A stretch of 64,000 bases of DNA from Proales similis (lineage: Eukaryota; Rotifera; Eurotatoria; Ploima; Proalidae), in assembly GCA_019059635.1 (NCBI GenBank), contig JAGVRJ010000008.1, positions 248,001 to 312,000 of the forward strand. The letters are read 5' to 3'. A model generated the notes under the pieces. The model did not search any database. It was not told the DNA's origin and worked only from the letters and a program-made list of their open reading frames with translations. A program made the translations under genes and the position numbers. Positions 33,140-44,800 of the stretch are shown here, piece after piece (position 1 is the first letter of the stretch; each line of letters starts with the position of its first letter).

Positions 33140-35354
33140 TCAGAATATGGCGACCTTTTTATCGCTTTCGGTTAGACCGCCGTAGCTTGAGCAGAGACGT
33201 TTGACTCCGTTTTTGGACTTGCTCGCAGACGCCTTGAGATTGAGCTTGCGATGAAGCTCTTCGCCCAGCTTGCCTCGTCTGTGCGGCGACTCGGTCGAGT
33301 GTCGCAGTCGACGTCCGATCGGCTCCGACTCGTTTACCGCACTGCCTCCACTGCTGGCCGCTCCTGCGCTGCTCAAGTCTTCCTCTTTCTCTTCGACCGA
33401 TCCGTCGACGGCGTCTACATTCAAGTCGTACAAATATTCTCCGTCGTCTTCGTCGTCATCTTCGTTCTCGCTCTCTTGCTCTTCCTGATCTTCTTCTTCT
33501 TCTTCTTGTTCATCATCGTCCTCGTTTGCGTCTTCATCGTCCTCGTCCTCATCGTCGTCATTTGGCTCTTCATCTTCTGAATCATCTTTTTGGTTGAATT
33601 GTCGATTGCCGTTTTGGCTATGATCACACTCATCGTCGTAGTCGTCGTCGTCAAGTAGCCCACTTCTACCATTGGCTAGCATGCTAAAGTCGTCGCCGAA
33701 TTTGGATTCATCGGCCGTGTTTTCATAATCATTGGTCCTATCTTCGTCAATCTGCATCGATTGCTCCTCGTACTCATCCTCGTCTTCGTCGTCGTCGTCG
33801 TCGTCTTCTTCGAGAAGAGCGACCTTGCGACGAACTCGGCCACTTCTTCGCATCACTTTGCTGGCCGACGCAGGCCGGCTTCTTGAACGACGCGCCCGCT
33901 TTACCGGCGTGCTGGCCAAACTTTCAGATCGAAGTTGCGGCCTGCCGAACGACGTTCGCTTGAACTCGAGCTTTTTCTCCGCTTTTCGCTGCAGCTTTTC
34001 GCATTTGACCTTTTCCCGTTGGTTAAAAAACAAGTCGATCTGATCGAGTGAAGTGAAGCCAAATTGACTTTTGTAAGATTGAAGCTCCCTGATGCGTTCT
34101 AGAATGCGAATTCTTCTCCTCATGCAGCCGAGCAGCTCCTCATAGGTGCTGAGCGGAACAAATGCGGAGAACTTTTTGAACTTTTGATTAATGGCGGTCA
34201 TTTCCCTAGTGTTGAGCTCGTTGCGCTTTCGGCCTCGCTTGCCGTCACCTTGGGCAGTCGAGCGTCGTCTGGTTCCAAGCTGAAGGGCCAATGGACACGA
34301 CTGGTTCATTCGTTTTATGTAATTGTTTATCACAGAGCTGGCGTTGTTTATGAGGCCGTGCGAGCGCACCATGCGCCGCATCCTCTCGCGTTCGACCAGA
34401 CAGTCGCGGTACTGTTTGATTAGGGTGAGCTTGAGCTCGAGGTCCACTCGATCGTCGTCATTGTCGCTCGTCTCTTGTGCGCAGCCAAGTTCGCTAATCA
34501 GCGCCAGCTGTTTGTTTTGAAGGCTTATTTCGCTGAGCAAGTGCTCTGTGTCATTGTCGAACTCTCGTTCATAATCGTCGCGCAGCGGCATGTAGCCGAG
34601 CGCTCTTTGCTCGAACGCGCACATTTCAATCGGTGGCAGAAGATAGCTCAACTTCTCGCCCGATTTGTCTGCTTTGTCACGCAGCGCTTTGCCGGTGGCT
34701 GCGTCGCCGAACGTTTCTGCGTTTCAATCATTAGAAAACGAGACCCAAACTGATCCAGAATGAATACATACGTCGGCCGATGCTACCGTGCACGTAGTAG
34801 GCGAAATAGTGATTCTCGCATTCTAAGCGAGTTTGTGAGAGAGGAGCGGTCGAGTCGCTTGAGGGGCGCCGCTTACCTGTGGCAGTGCGGCCAGGCAGTT
34901 GCTCGCTTATCTGCTCCCAGTTGCCAAAGCCGAACTGTTCAATTGACTGCAAAAGCAGTTGCTCGTCTTTGTGAGGCCAAGGACGTTCGCTGTCGAACAA
35001 CGGCAGTGTCGAATTGTCCGCTCTAACGTAGTAGCTGTGCTCTTTTTTGTGGGCTCCGAGTTCGGCGGCCATCGAAAAGCACTAGACGGAACGGCATGAA
35101 GCACGAAGCAGAACTAGAAGAGCGACCTGGTGTACCTTGAGACAGAGGTGAAGCTCATTGCAGACGGCGCACTTGATTGAAACTGGACCAAGCGAGCTGA
35201 GGCAGTTTGTGCATTGTTGACAAGCGCAGTTGGCCACTGACTGCATATCTGACGAGGCGGCACTATGTGACTTTGAGGAGGCAGCTTTGCTCGACACCGC
35301 CGCCGAGGTTCCCATCGACGAGCCCATGGATTGACTGGACGGTTTTATGCTCAT
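33140..35354 (-). CDS. TADA2: ADA2-type transcriptional adaptor (TADA2)
   Basis: Four exons encode about 650 residues. In order: a ZZ-type zinc finger (CACQQCTNCLSSLGPVSIKC ... CNELHLCLKCF), a SANT/Myb domain (RPWPHKDEQLLLQSIEQFGF, then NWEQISEQLPGRTATECENHY), and the ADA2 middle domain starting GYMPLRDDYEREFDNDTEHLL. ADA2 bridges GCN5/PCAF and ADA3 in SAGA/ATAC-type acetyltransferase modules. The C-terminal half is dominated by very long Asp/Glu runs (about residues 430-560), and I see no SWIRM domain, which ADA2 proteins normally carry at the C-terminus. The start at 35354 is the first in-frame ATG. A five-codon upstream frame (35351-35365) overlaps it as ATGA. ADA2a or ADA2b type is undecided. 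Confidence 0.88.
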
Positions 35355-35996
35355 TGCCACTTCATTGCCCTTGGCAAAAGTTTGGTGCCTCTGGAGTCGA
35401 CTGGAGCAATGTTCAACCAATTAATCAACGAACGCCTGCAATTGAAATATGCGCTGATTATGCACTTGTCATTCACGCACGCGAGCCAAGTATGGAGGAG
35501 GAAAATAAAGACAAAAAAGCAAATCGGATGAGAAGTTCAACTACAACGGTTGGTCAGCCCGCCCGTCAACCGAACGTCTTTTGCATAGCCAATATGTCTA
35601 TGCGATACGTTTCTTAGGCATCGCTGTGTACACGCACACGCTTTAGTGCGCTAGTCACATGACCATGCGCACGATGCGCCCTATTTGTCTTTGCCGAGTA
35701 TACGAGTAGAGAAACGCCCGAGAAACTAATTCCGTAATTAGGTAGTCGAGAAACTGACTTCAACTATCGGCATAGAACTAACAGGCGATTTAGAAGCGAG
35801 AGTTGAGCGTCGAATTTATTTTCTTTTGCTTCGACTTGTCTGACAAGTCCCGTACAATCGGGACGCTCTTGACACAGTCGAAAGAATGCACCAGAAAAAT
35901 CGACAGAATGACGCATGAGGAGGGGGGGGGGCGGGTCAGGGAAGAGGCAAAAACAAGTGGGAATAATTGGGGGTAAGAAATTGACAAGGACTGCTG
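35355..35996. other. Intergenic: ADA2 upstream region
   Basis: 642 bp between two same-strand genes, with a G homopolymer run near 35922-35931. I see no coding segment. Confidence 0.5.
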
Positions 35997-37493
35997 TTAG
36001 ATCAGCGCCCGAATGATTTTAGTGAGGTTTTCTCTAAGCTGACGCACAAAGGCCGCAGTTAGGAACCTCGAGTTGTAGCCGATGGCCCAACAGAGTTGGC
36101 CGTCGACTGTTGCGATAAAGTGGCCCATCCATGTGAAAAAGCTCTCTTTGCTCATTCTTCCGGTCGCGTAGACTTGCTTCACTTTGATGAGAGCTCGACT
36201 GCTCGTGTGAGTTTTCAGCACGCCCAGATTCGAGTTGCAAAAGTGATGCAGAAATTCAAGCTGACCCTTGGGACGCAGAGGCAGTCGAAGCGGATTGATC
36301 ACTTCGCCGCTTTGGATCTGGCTGTGAAGCTTGTCCGACTCGTTTTTGGCCACTTGCCAGAACTTGTCCACAAAGCAGTGGTCGGCGCAATACTCGAGAG
36401 GCTCGGTGAAATTGTTGAACGAAAGGCCCACATAGCAGCCAAGGTAGTCGGGCGAGTTGGAAGCTGCTTTTTTAAAATCGTCGTACACTCTGAGATTGAC
36501 GTTTGTGACGAAGCTGATTGGCTCGTTGGGCTGAGAGTAGAACATGCGATTGGCCATGACCAAGGCAACGTTTAAAAACGAGGTAAGCTTGACCTGCTTT
36601 TGGCGGCACTTTTGCATCAGTTTGTTCAAGTGTTGACTTTTGACGTGAAACATGTCAAACTTGCTCACTTCATGTTTGCTTTCAGCTCGCAGCTTTTCAA
36701 ATGTGCCGTATACTGAGCCGTCGACATTTAAGAAAACTTGGTCGTCCTTGAAAAGAGCGTTCTCTTTGGCTTGCTGCAAGGCGTCCTGCATGCCGAGAAA
36801 AGTGGGCCTCACAAAGTACTGGTCGCGGGCAAGACGATTACGATAGGGCGACCATCTGTGAAACATGGCCTCTTTGGCCGGAAGCAGTTCGCTCCGAACG
36901 ATCGGCTTGTCCACATTGCCCGTGTAGACGTCTTCGATGAGCGAGAACAGCTCAAGCAGGCAGTTGTACGAGCTACTGCCGTCCATGATCGCATGGTCGT
37001 AGCCAAGTATCACCGTATAAGTGAAGAGAGCAGAGCCGTCCGCAGCGCGTTGACTCTTCAGGCGTAGGAAAACCAGACGCCACAAGTTCTGCTCGCCGAG
37101 GCCTTGCTCCAACTCCGACTCGAGCAAAAGCTTCCAGATCTTGTCCTGATTGCTGATTGTCGAATTGTGATACAACAGCTTGACGTTCTTGTTCTGCAGC
37201 TGACGTTCGACTGGCGCGAACGCAAAGTACTTCTTGTTCTGATCGCGTTGAATCTCGCAGCGCAAAAGCGGATGTCGGCCTTTCCACAGAGCCAGGGCCG
37301 TGTCCACCACCGACAGCTGCCTGACAAAGTCTATTCGACTGGTGACAATCAAAGTTCTGAAAATCACATTTCGGCTGGCCTCAGAAGAGCCGTGAAAAAC
37401 CGACTCGTTTGAGCCCAGCTCTCTGATCCGTCCATTGGCTGCGTTGTTCGAGGCGCTGTGCTCAAACTGCCTCATAGTTTGAGAATGATTCAT
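35997..37493 (-). CDS. HxxxDG acyltransferase / condensation-domain-like protein
   Basis: A 498-residue single-exon protein with the CAT-like acyltransferase fold. The catalytic motif HAIMDG (His168, Asp172, Gly173) lies in GYDHAIMDGSSSYN, the place and context expected for condensation domains, alcohol acetyltransferases and PapA-type enzymes. An N-terminal segment reads LALWKGRHPLLRCEI, another family hallmark (HPxLR). The C-terminal half has FLNVALVMANRMF and a final beta-strand region FTWMGHFIATVDGQLCWAIGYN. There are no adenylation or carrier domains, so it is free-standing. It should transfer an acyl group from a CoA or thioester to an alcohol or amine, but the substrate is unknown. The absence of introns is not unusual in this window. 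Confidence 0.75.
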   Translation of the reverse strand: MNHSQTMRQFEHSASNNAANGRIRELGSNESVFHGSSEASRNVIFRTLIVTSRIDFVRQLSVVDTALALWKGRHPLLRCEIQRDQNKKYFAFAPVERQLQNKNVKLLYHNSTISNQDKIWKLLLESELEQGLGEQNLWRLVFLRLKSQRAADGSALFTYTVILGYDHAIMDGSSSYNCLLELFSLIEDVYTGNVDKPIVRSELLPAKEAMFHRWSPYRNRLARDQYFVRPTFLGMQDALQQAKENALFKDDQVFLNVDGSVYGTFEKLRAESKHEVSKFDMFHVKSQHLNKLMQKCRQKQVKLTSFLNVALVMANRMFYSQPNEPISFVTNVNLRVYDDFKKAASNSPDYLGCYVGLSFNNFTEPLEYCADHCFVDKFWQVAKNESDKLHSQIQSGEVINPLRLPLRPKGQLEFLHHFCNSNLGVLKTHTSSRALIKVKQVYATGRMSKESFFTWMGHFIATVDGQLCWAIGYNSRFLTAAFVRQLRENLTKIIRALI

Positions 37494-37866
37494 TCGTGGC
37501 CAAGCTCTATTTCGCTCTCAGAGCCCAAGACGCTATTTCAATTATCTCGTAATGGTTTTCTATTCGCATGAATATCGCGTTCAATATAATATTCATGTTT
37601 GGTGCTCTGTTTGAATAAAATCGCGACTCGAGTCAAGTGGAAATAATCGTTCAAAATAATGAGGCTGCTTGTTAGACAAATTGGCGCCTATTTCATGTAA
37701 CAAAAAAAAAGTTTTCAAATAATTTATTTATTCCAGACAGTACAGGTTTTTCGACTATTTTAGGAAAGAGACAAGTTTCTCAATCAACTTATGAAAATAC
37801 GTCAATAGAAGAAGGCGCAAATTGAACATTAAGGGCACAGGGCTGAGCGAAGATAGAGATGCGTCT

Positions 37867-40800
37867 CTAGCTCGACTCGACGTTGCGTCGTTTCGCTTCT
37901 AATTGGCTCCGGTAATGATCGTTAAAGTCGAGCCTTTGAATTTTGTTTGCAAATATTCGATGCGGAATGCGAGCGATTCACATGCAGCCTACCTGTACAG
38001 AATGCTGCCGATCTTGGCCTCGCCCAGACCAGTGCTGATCTCGCGAATAATTTTGTCGAGCAAGTCGAGCAGAAAGCGCGAAAAGTTCTCGTCGAATTTA
38101 ATTATTGTCCTGGCAAAGTCGTCGCTGTTCACAATCTTGTTCAGGTCTTCGCCAATCTCCTGCTCGTTCATGTGTCAATTTTAAATGCCGAATGCGCTTG
38201 AATCGAACTGCTCTCACCATCATTGTGGCCTTCCTCTTCTCTTGGCCCTCGCGCAGACTCAGCTTTGAGTCGAGCTTGTTCTCCTCTTCTTTTTGCTTGC
38301 TGTCCTTGGTTATGCCCTGAACGTAGGAGGAGAACATGTGACACTCGCTGAGCAGCTTTTCGATATTCAAAAACAGCGCGCTCGTCAGAACGCAGTCCCT
38401 CAGACACGAGTCCAGAAATTTGTTGTGCAGAACGATCACCTCGTCGATGTTGTTTACCTGTTCGATTTGTGTGCAAAATTGAAAAGAGATTATGAAATGA
38501 AATGAACTGCCGTCTCTAGTACGTTTGACAATGCTTCTTCGAATGCGCTCCAGCTTGACTCAAACACCTCGAACGTCATGTAGTTGAGCAGATTTTGCAC
38601 AAAATTCAACATGCGCTGCTTGAGGGCGCACGCCAGCGAATAGTATTTGTAAGTGCGGCCCAGGAACAGCTCGCCCGATTTGGTGCACAACCAGACGCTG
38701 ATCGGTCACGGTTTAGCTTGAATCAATCTAAATTGGTGGTGGTGGACACTCACTTGCAGAGACGACGCTCGACGTCCTTGATCAGGAATATGTGTCTGAA
38801 CAGAACTTGGTATTTGAACAGAGTCTGCGAGCGAGAAATTTTAAAGAACGCCAAAAAGCGGCGGAGGCCACTTGTTTTCACCTGTTTGTTGATTATGAGC
38901 GAAATGGGCCATTTGATGGCGTAGTCAAGAGAGAACGAAGAGAAGCCGGTCGGTGCGAGCTCCTTGCTGAACTGATTTTCCTCTTGGTTTCACAATGCGC
39001 TCAAGATGAGAAATGGCAATCAGTGAACGCTCTTACCTTTGGGCATCTCTTGGGTCTGAATTCGCGTGATCATCGATTTGAGATCGACCAAGAACAACTT
39101 GACGCCCAGATCGTCTTTGTACGGGTCCGAATTGGCGCTGGTTATGCGCAGCGACAGCTCGAGCAAAGACTCGAGTTTGTTGGGCGCAATGTCCTGTGCA
39201 CACTTTTCCAAGTCGGCCTCGGCAATGTCCATGAAATGCACCATAAAGTCGCTCTGGTCGAGCAAGAAGTAATGCTTGAGCGAGCGGAGACGGGCAATGA
39301 GCTTGTGCTCGTTAAGCAAAAGGTCGAGCAAGAAGCGGCTGGCAAAACTGTGCGCGTTGTCCACTATCTGCCGGTACGAGTCCTCCTTCACGCTGAACTC
39401 GATCTCGTTTGCGTTGGGCACTGCCACTCTGCTGCTCAGGCTGCTCTGATTTGCCGGCGTGTCATCGCTTCTGTACAGCGTTCGGCCCGTCTCGTAGATC
39501 GCATTCAAATACTTGCCGGTTAGAAGAACTTTCTCAGTGAACGGCTCGAGCATTTTGGGCACATTGGCCCTGTTCAAACTGTACTTGTTCTCCCAGAACG
39601 TGAAGAATCGCTTGGTCAAGGAAAATGCAGACAACGACAAGAACGAAAGAGATACAAGAACTGATCAAAAAGGATATTTCTCATTGAACTCGTCCTTGAG
39701 TCTATCGCGGTTTATTTCTTTGCTCTCGACCACCATGAACTCGTTGTAGGGATCGTCTATTTGCCCCTTGTACAGCCAGTCCTCGAGCATTTTGAAGTAT
39801 GGACGACTCGCCTTCATTCAACTTTGAAGGGTCACATTCTCTGACTCTGACCGGCAAAAACCTACCGATCGGACCAGGTAGAGCAAGAGGTCCTGAATTT
39901 TCGCGTCGCCCGAATAGACGATTATTTTCTCGTACAAAAGATTCATTATCGAGCTGCCAATGCAGTCGCCCTTTGCAACAAGTCAATCATCTTCAAGGTC
40001 ATTTAGAGAGCGCTCATCCCAGGCGTTCGCTTACCTTGTTGATGGTCTTCACAATCGTGGCCAGCAGGTCCATGAAGCCCATTATCGGACTCACGTAGTA
40101 CCAGAGTTTCTGAAGCGAAAGATTTCCGTTCCGGTGCATCTTCTCCAGCTGACACACAAACACATAATGATTCTGGCCGCCAGGCGCCGATCAGAGAATT
40201 TTTATTTTGCGTCAAGCTTTTGAGCTATACCTTGAGCAGTTCCTTGATTGCCGAGCACAGGGCGTGATTGACCAGGCCCCAGTTGTAGTTTGACTTTTCT
40301 TTTCAGCCATTCAAGCACCGAGTGAACAGCAAGAGCGAGATTTGAAGCCAAACCTTGAACGAATCGAGTGATCATTGAATAGTTGGCGCACAACGGTATC
40401 ATGCGCTTGGTCAAATCGCGCATGGCCAGGTCAAGCGAACGATCAATATGAAACGTTCTCTCCGCGTGCTGGTCGATCAGCGAGGGCGTTTTAATGTGTT
40501 TACCTTCGACGCCCTTTTACGAACCGGATCAGATCAAGTCGATGCCGTTCTCCTCAGACGCTTACCAGCATGCAGTTGAGCACGTCTTCGATCACAATGT
40601 TCTCTTGCTTTTGAATTGACATTTTGCTTATGGAAGCGTCCAGCTCAAACCGTTCGGTGTTGGGGAAAAAGTCCCAGCTCATGAAAGGTCGATCGTAGAC
40701 CCAGGGAGGATAGGCGGCGTTTTTGCTCGCCTCTCTTTTAGGACGAGTCGAGGCCGCTGCTGTCTTTTCGCTGCTCGGCTCAATTTTGGCGATCGCCGAG

Positions 40801-41510
40801 AGCAGGTTGGGCGACACCGCTATTTTGCTACTGCTCGTGCTGCGCAGCACTTTTTCTTTCATCTTCAAGTCGAATTGTTGTCTTCAAAATTGAGGCAGCG
40901 CAATCGAGACAGACCCACCTCGGCCAATGCGCTGCTCGAGTATTTAGATGCGGTCGACGCAGCAGTTGAGCTCTGCGGCGAGCTGAATGTCGATTCGCTT
41001 GAATTGTCATTGGACGCTTCGGCTCTTTTCTTGCGGCTCGCCAGCATGTTCAATACCTGCGATAAGAAAAATAGAAAGCGATTCTGGCCTCATCGAGCAT
41101 TGAGCCCACTTCTTGCTTTTCGCACAGCGCAGCGAATAAATTCAATGTGACGTTCAAGTCGGCCGTATTCTTCAGTTTGAGCTCTTCGTAATTCTTTATG
41201 AACTTGGCCGGATTGCGAGCCCGTTTGGCCAGAGTTTCAATCGAGGGCTGAACCGAGAGCTGTTCAAGAGTCAATCTTGAGCGGGTTTGAATTCAAAGAC
41301 AGCAGCGGACAGTACCTCGTCAGGTATGGACTGAGTCATTTTGCCCGACAGATACTCGACCACCTCGGGCGCCAGTGCTTTTGCATTTGTGATGCTAATT
41401 TCATGATCAGACTCGGCTGAATTCGTTCAAGTCAAGTGCACTGGCTCTTACTTGAGAAGTCGAAGCAGCTCGTAGGTGCGCTCGTGCAGGTACAAATCCG
41501 AGCTGGACAT
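37867..41510 (-). CDS. TUBGCP2: Gamma-tubulin complex component 2 (GCP2)
   Basis: A multi-exon gene of the Spc97/Spc98 family. The N-terminus (MSSSDLYLHERTYELLRLLN, then the NPAKFIKNYEELKLKNT segment) and AYPPWVYDRPFMSWDFF match GCP2. The GRIP1/GRIP2 core contains LLTGKYLNAIYETG, FASRFLLDLLLNEHKLIARL, KHYFLLDQSDFMVHFMDIAE and DPYKDDLGVKLF. Near the C-terminus are LKQRMLNFVQNLLNYMTFEV, LDSCLRDCVLTS and FDENFSRFLLDLLDKI; the last exon ends LDFNDHYRSQLEAKRRN. GCP2 with GCP3 and gamma-tubulin forms the small complex that nucleates microtubules. Introns are about 45-75 bp. It is head-to-head with MSH6. Confidence 0.93.
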
Positions 41511-41818
41511 TTCTACTTTCTCTCTTTGTGTCTCTCTCTATATGGCTCGTTCTAATTCTGGCGTCAAACTTTGAAATATCTGTGAAAAGCGGTGACAAAT
41601 CTCGTGACGTAGTTGACGAACTAAATTCACATTCGAACAGTGAACGCTTCTTCATCTGCCCTCCAAAACGAAGAGAGCATGCTTGAACTTGTTCGTTGGC
41701 TAAAATGAAAAGAGCCGAACGGGAGCAGAGTGCAGCTTGTTTGACTGAAGAGTGCATATTGATTTTGGCGCAAATTTAGATCGCCGAGCCAACACAAACG
41801 CCGCCGAACTGGACCGCG
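41511..41818. promoter_or_regulatory. Shared divergent promoter region, GCP2 and MSH6
   Basis: Only 308 bp separate the two start codons on opposite strands, so both promoters and 5' UTRs must lie here. No TATA box stands out. Confidence 0.6.
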
Positions 41819-44800
41819 ATGCCCAACACATTGCTAAACTATTTCAAAAAAGGAGAGAATGACACTCCGCTGAAAGAGAACGGAGACAACCAGAGTCCGG
41901 CTCGTCTGGACTCGAACAAAGCGAGCGGCGCCAAGAGAAAGATTCGTCTCATTGACGACGACGAGCTCGAGAAGGAGAACGAATCGCAAGCAATGCAAAT
42001 AAGTGACGAAGAAGATAACATCAGACCGCCACCTCGCAGCGGACCGAGCAGTGTAAGTCAGCGCCATTTTCACAGCCCGCCCGCGAACTAAGAGCTTTGC
42101 CAAGGCATTGAGATCAAAGAGGAAAAGAGAGGCTTCACCCAAAGAGACGAAAAGGCGTCGCATTCGTCTATTGTCCGACTCTTCCAGTGAAGCAGGCAAG
42201 AGCCAAATGTGCTCGGTTGAGCTCGCTCTTTTACGTTTTCGTCTCATCGCACAGATGCCAAACAAAAAGAAGAGAGTGAAGCAGAGCTGGACGAAGAATC
42301 AGAAGATGCGTCCGAAGAGGAGGAGAAGACGAGCAGCAGAAAGCCGGTAACGGTCCTTAAACTTGGCCACTTGGTCAGCTGGAGTAAGAATTGCGTTGAA
42401 GAAGAAGACTGTGATCACGAACAGAAAGCTGACAGAGGACACGTTCGACTCGCCGAAAGGCTCTAAGCGTTCGTCGAGTTCTGGAGCAGTGTGCAGCCCG
42501 GCGGCCAAGGCAGCTTTGAGTGCCTTTGCAGCAGATGGCACAAGCAGCGCGCCAGGACCTGATTTCAAATTCAAACACATGACCTTCGCGTTTCTGGAAG
42601 AGGACAAGATCAAGGACATTAAGGGCAGAGGAAAAGCTCATCCGGACTACGACCCGCGCACCATCTTCGTGCCGGACGATTTCAAGAAGAAACTGACGCC
42701 CGCCATGCGTCAATGGTGGGAGCTCAAGTCGACAAATTTCGACGTTCTCTTCTTTTTCAAGGTCGGCAAATTCTACGAGCTTTATCACATGGACGCGGTG
42801 GTCGCAGTCAAAGAGCTCGGTCTCACGTTCATGAAAGGCGACTACGCTCACTGTGGCTTTCCAGAGATCGCGTTCAGCCGATTCGCAGACGCTCTCGTCT
42901 CCAAAGGCTACAAAGTCGGCCGAGTAGAGCAAACAGAGACGCCCGAGGCAATGGCCGAACGAGTGAAGGGCACTCGGCAAGACAAGACCGTTCGCAGGGA
43001 GATATGCCGAATCACCACTCCGGGCACCAAAACATTCAATCCTCTCGACAGCGAGGTCTCAAACGCGTTCAGTCAATACTTGTTCTCGTTTGTCGAGTGC
43101 ATCTCGCTCGTCCAGGAGAAGAAAATCAGAATGTTCGGAGTGGCGTTTGTCGACACGTCTTGTGGCAAGATTCACGTAAATTAGCGGCCAGATGCCACAA
43201 ACCGCTCCGAGCCTGACAAATTTGAATTTCGCAGATCGGACAGTTCGAAGACGATCGAAACTGCTCCAAGTTTCGCACCACGTTGGCGCACTTCGCGCCC
43301 GGGCACATTCTCTACGAGAGGAACAGCGTGTCGAAAGAGAGCAAAGCGATCGTCGACATGCAGGACTGTTTGAAAGAGGCGCTCTCGGACAAGCAAATGA
43401 TGAACGCGTCTCAAGTGCTGAGGACGCTCACCGAGTCGGACTATTTCCGCGACAAAGGCCAGTTCAATTGGCCCGACAGCTTCAAGCCTCTCCTCAGCGA
43501 GCGTGAGTACATTTAAACGGTCTTTTGGTCAAGGCTCGTCTGACTTGCTTCGTGCAGAGGACACGTTGGGCTTGACCGCCAAGAGCGAGTACCAGCTGGC
43601 GGTTCAGGCGTTCGGCGGAATGTTGTGGTGCTTAAAAAACTGCCTGATCGACTTTGAAATCATATCGATGAAGAACTTTGAGATTTACGAGCCGGTGGAC
43701 AACATGCTGGCGAGCGGAGAGGCGACCAGCGCAGTCAAAGTAAAACGCTCGTTCACGCAGCAAAAGTACATGGTGCTCGACTCGATCACATTGACCAACC
43801 TGGAGATTTTGGAGAACAATTTCGACGGCTCACGCGAAGGCACTCTGTTCGAGCAGCTTGACTTTTGCAACACCAACTTTGGCAAGCGTCTGCTCAAGTA
43901 CTGGATCGTGAGTCCGCTGTGCGAGCCGGACGCGATCAACGAGCGTCTGGACGCGCTCGAAGACTTGCGCTCGCTTGAAAACGAGCTGGAAAGCATCTGC
44001 GATGTGCTCAAGTCGCTGCCGGACCTGGAGCGCCTGCTCAGCAAGATCCATCAGATCGGCAACGTGCCAAAAGATCATCCGGAGACGCGCGCCGTAATGT
44101 ACGAGAACGACACTTACAGGTAAGCGTTGGTCTTCGCGGCTCGCTCGTTCGACCAACTGAAAAGGCTCGAGTAGCAAGAAAAAGGTCGAAGACTTTGTGA
44201 CCATCTTGAACGGCTTTTCGAGCGCGTCCAAACTACTCAACAGTCTGAAGCAGTCTTGTGTGCAGCTCAAGTCTAAAATGCTCAAGTCAATATTGACCAT
44301 AAGCAGCGCAGACAAGAGCAAAGGCTTTCCTTATTTGGACGATTTGCTCAAGTTCTACGAGGAGAGCTTTGACGCTGAACAGGCGAAGAAGACCGGCAAG
44401 ATAATCCCGACGCCAGGCGTGAACGAAGACTACGACCAGGCCATAGAGGATCTCAATCAAACTGAAAAAGAACTTCAGTCATATCAGCGCAGCTTGAGCA
44501 AGCAGCTCGCATGTGTAAGTGGTCGATTGCTCTCGTCCGTTCGCTTGCATTTAATTGAGTCAACTTCAGAATGTCACTTATTTCGGCTCAAGCCGCAACC
44601 GCTATCAGCTGGAATTGCCCGAAGCAAAATGCAAGAATCTGCCGGACGACTTTGAGCTAACGTCGTCCAAGAAAGGATTCAAACGCTACTGGTCGAGTGA
44701 AGTGAAGACGCTAATCGGCAAGTTGACCGACGCCGAAGACCGACGCGATCAGGCGCTGCGTGACACGATCAAGTGTCTGTTCAAAAATTTTGATAAACAC

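Noticed and set aside
33251-34043. Plus-strand Ser- and Val/Phe-rich frames over the ADA2 gene
   Set aside because: They are complements of the Asp/Glu runs of ADA2 and have no gene-like start or domain.
35922-35931. G homopolymer (and the C run at 60731-60741) as possible structural elements
   Set aside because: Single homopolymer tracts without the repeated spacing of a quadruplex; more likely slippage-prone simple sequence.
35997-37493. Lateral transfer of the HxxxDG enzyme gene, argued from lack of introns
   Set aside because: NARS2, PHC, ATG3 and the histones here are also intronless and composition looks the same as the neighbours. Transfer needs a phylogeny.
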